Source: Petrolisthes cinctipes (lineage: Eukaryota > Arthropoda > Malacostraca > Decapoda > Porcellanidae). Taken from it: DNA of 64,000 nucleotides. This document shows, piece by piece, positions 63,495 to 64,000 of this stretch. Under the pieces are notes generated by a model. That model did no database searches. It saw only the letters and a list, made by a program, of their open reading frames with translations, and was not told the origin of the DNA. Numbering within the stretch: the stretch's first letter is position 1; every line of letters begins with the position of its first letter. The stretch covers positions 1,426,001 to 1,490,000 of the forward strand of contig JAWQEG010000723.1 of the NCBI GenBank assembly GCA_033782935.1, written 5' to 3'. The translations under genes were made by a program, and so were the position numbers.

Positions 63495-64000
63495 TACTAG
63501 AAATGTAATTGGCATATCTTTTTTATTTGTAAGTTATGAAAATAATAACTTTATGCTGTAACAGAGTGTTTTACCTTCCTACAATTTATAGGCTTCATTT
63601 ATAATATTATTCACAGTACCATATGTGTCTGAAAAAACAAATGAAAATTTCTTTGGGTTTTACGGAACTCTACTTCCAGTTATCCCACAAAAATTACATT
63701 AACTTTCATTGGGTTTACTCTTACATAAGTTGTAATAAAAAATATTGAATACAGTGATTTCCCCATAGGAGAATAGTGATCTGTGAAATCACATACTGTA
63801 AAAAGGAATTTGCTTGGAAATGATTGCCATCATTTAGAGGGTTAACCAAGAATTAAAGAACTATAATATGGAAATATTGCAAACTGAGGTACTGTAATGT
63901 ATTATACATGTGTTTCCACATGGAATATTGGTCACGCTTGTTGGGTGATGGTGTTTAGGCAGCAAGACAATATTCAAACTAAAGGCATAAAATAATAACC
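63495..64000. other. 3' flank of the transposase, no gene seen
   Basis: AT-rich. No open frame of note and no inverted copy of the Harbinger left end. Confidence 0.5.

Overview
This window reads as the intron-rich, repeat-crowded nuclear DNA of an arthropod, most likely a decapod crustacean. The grounds are dense CA, TC and TA microsatellites, CCTAA/TTAGG pentamers of the arthropod telomere type, tRNA-derived SINEs with a shared core, and a Gmr1-type Gypsy retroelement of a kind best known from marine animals. The species is inferred, not seen. There are no bacterial genes, operons, rRNA genes or CRISPR arrays.

The one host gene I can name is the 5' half of FANCL, the Fanconi anaemia E3 ubiquitin ligase. 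It lies on the minus strand in five small exons (39523-39621, 36649-36768, 30899-30952, 30018-30178, 27536-27650). These join in frame to 183 codons, and their introns are filled with MITEs. A second probable host exon, glutamine-rich and unidentified, is at 7795-8006 on the plus strand.

Layout. 1-9300: CA-rich minisatellite, long microsatellites, a LINE 3' fragment (4800-5350), a broken Penelope-like element (5870-6480), a SINE and a 33-bp minisatellite next to the glutamine-rich exon. 9313-15146: a young Gypsy element of Gmr1 type (order gag-PR-IN-RT-RH) with 1176-bp LTRs, a TAAT target duplication and a 1082-codon open frame that carries two in-frame deletions. 15629-24233: an element with about 1.9-kb LTRs and an esterase-like fragment; its 3' LTR is split by a 2.9-kb element with 543-bp inverted repeats and a TA target duplication. 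24234-45060: FANCL and a swarm of MITEs (Tc1/mariner-type, hAT-type, Harbinger-type, and a family carrying telomere-like pentamers), ending in a 75-bp hairpin satellite and a 24-bp array. 46181-52860: LINE fragments on both sides of two nested P-superfamily (THAP9-like) transposons, each with its own perfect 8-bp target duplication, plus a third P-type scar nearby. 52970-56160: two SINEs bracketing a frameshifted cold-shock-domain gene copy, then a short Myb/SANT-like frame. 60880-63494: a PIF/Harbinger transposase gene with three exons and two premature stops; its right end is beyond the window.

Most of the sequence is selfish DNA nested in other selfish DNA. The nested P elements with an adjacent excision-like scar are the most notable system here, followed by the rearranged Gypsy reading frame and the esterase-bearing long-LTR element.
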